Positions 63,673 through 64,000 of a stretch of 64,000 nt of DNA are shown here, piece after piece (the first letter of the stretch is position 1; every line of letters begins with the position of its first letter). The translations under genes were made by a program, and so were the position numbers. This stretch comes from Ktedonobacteria bacterium brp13. GTDB taxonomy: Bacteria; Chloroflexota; Ktedonobacteria; Ktedonobacterales; Ktedonobacteraceae. The stretch spans positions 4,092,001 to 4,156,000 of the forward strand of contig AP024096.1 of the NCBI GenBank assembly GCA_015099395.1. The letters are read 5' to 3'. The notes beneath the pieces were generated by a model. That model was given only the letters and a program-made list of their open reading frames with translations, was not told the origin of the DNA and did no database searches.

Positions 63673-63833
63673 GCCATTCAGCTTTTTTCTGGCAAGAGGC
63701 TAGAAATACCTCTACCCTATGAAAACGGGTCAATTCCACATGTTCAGACGGCACATCAAAGAGACGAAGAGCGGCAGCGTTGATACACCTGATCTTGCCC
63801 TCTCTATCCTTCTACCAGCTTGTCACACGTTAT

Positions 63834-63846
63834 TTGCAACACAGCC
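63834..63846 (-). mobile_element. IS6-like end sequence
   Basis: TTGCAACACAGCC is the exact inverted counterpart of GGCTGTGTTGCAA at 61843-61855; together they frame a 2.0-kb block. Flanking 8-mers (AGAAACAC left, TATATTGA right) do not match, so there is no target duplication. Confidence 0.6.
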
Positions 63847-64000
63847 TATATTGACTCAGTTTGATTGGGTCGTAGCGCTTGCATGGCTGTCATAAAATAA
63901 GAATCGATATTTGACAGGTACTGATGCTGGTTATCCTCATTTTCATGTTGTCACCAGTGTTAAGCTTAAGGGTGGGCTTTTTCGTGAGGAAATGCCTTCA

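Noticed and set aside
61843..63846. Intact IS6 composite transposon
   Set aside because: Only one C-terminal transposase fragment is present and flanking 8-mers differ, so no functional composite element can be claimed.

Overview
The window looks like a chromosomal segment of a soil Chloroflexota of the Ktedonobacteria type. This is inferred from gene content, not from a marker gene: tandem ECF sigma/membrane-protein pairs, a Ycf48-repeat membrane protein, a TIR-NB-ARC-TPR protein, a pentapeptide protein, a REC/thioredoxin-reductase fusion next to a cyclic-nucleotide-binding histidine kinase, a two-gene-fusion T4SS membrane protein, and dense IS remnants of many families. No rRNA, tRNA or CRISPR array was found.

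Left part (1-10.4 kb): edge of a lipopeptide or polyketide-peptide biosynthetic cluster. It holds the first ~628 codons of a fatty-acyl-AMP ligase that runs off the left edge into a probable carrier domain, an ABC exporter, a threonine-synthase-like PLP enzyme, a secreted penicillin-acylase-type Ntn hydrolase, a type II thioesterase and a SyrP/TauD-like dioxygenase. Together they suggest an N-acylated precursor that is exported and then deacylated, as in pyoverdine maturation. 11-22 kb: a UbiA-type prenyltransferase, an ECF sigma/membrane-partner pair with an inverted, sigma-less partial copy of itself, two GT-C type membrane glycosyltransferases, a pRiA4b-ORF3-like protein, a second ECF sigma/Ycf48 pair and a core-deleted integrase.

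22.2-29.4 kb: an accessory island bounded by two direct copies of an ~84-bp repeat. It contains a radical SAM/SPASM protein of the cyclophane-maturase type with a Trp-Asp-rich C-terminal tail and altered cluster cysteines, a convergent TIR-NB-ARC-TPR protein, an IS5-like element, a truncated group II intron and an IS1634-like remnant.

29.6-41.9 kb: a carbohydrate uptake and catabolism locus. The minus-strand operon is BtpA/SgcQ-like protein, binding lipoprotein, double ATPase, two permeases, M29 aminopeptidase. The divergent plus-strand operon is DeoR regulator, FGGY kinase, decayed epimerase, 42-codon BtpA stub, second FGGY kinase. The 560-bp divergent region carries several palindromes around GCACGA...TCGTGC that fit DeoR-type operators.

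41.9-54.9 kb: a mobile-element-rich zone with IS701 (CTAG target duplication), IS6-like remnants, recombinase remnants, a VirB6-like/PrgI-like fusion, a pentapeptide protein with recently expanded 15-bp units, a WYL regulator with a VOC protein, two head-to-head IS630 copies, a Cys-rich small protein and a caspase-like fragment. 54.9-64 kb: a pyruvate/indolepyruvate-type decarboxylase, the histidine kinase and REC/TrxR pair, an EamA transporter, IS6 and MITE-like debris, and a secreted D,D-carboxypeptidase lying between two facing IS6-like end sequences.
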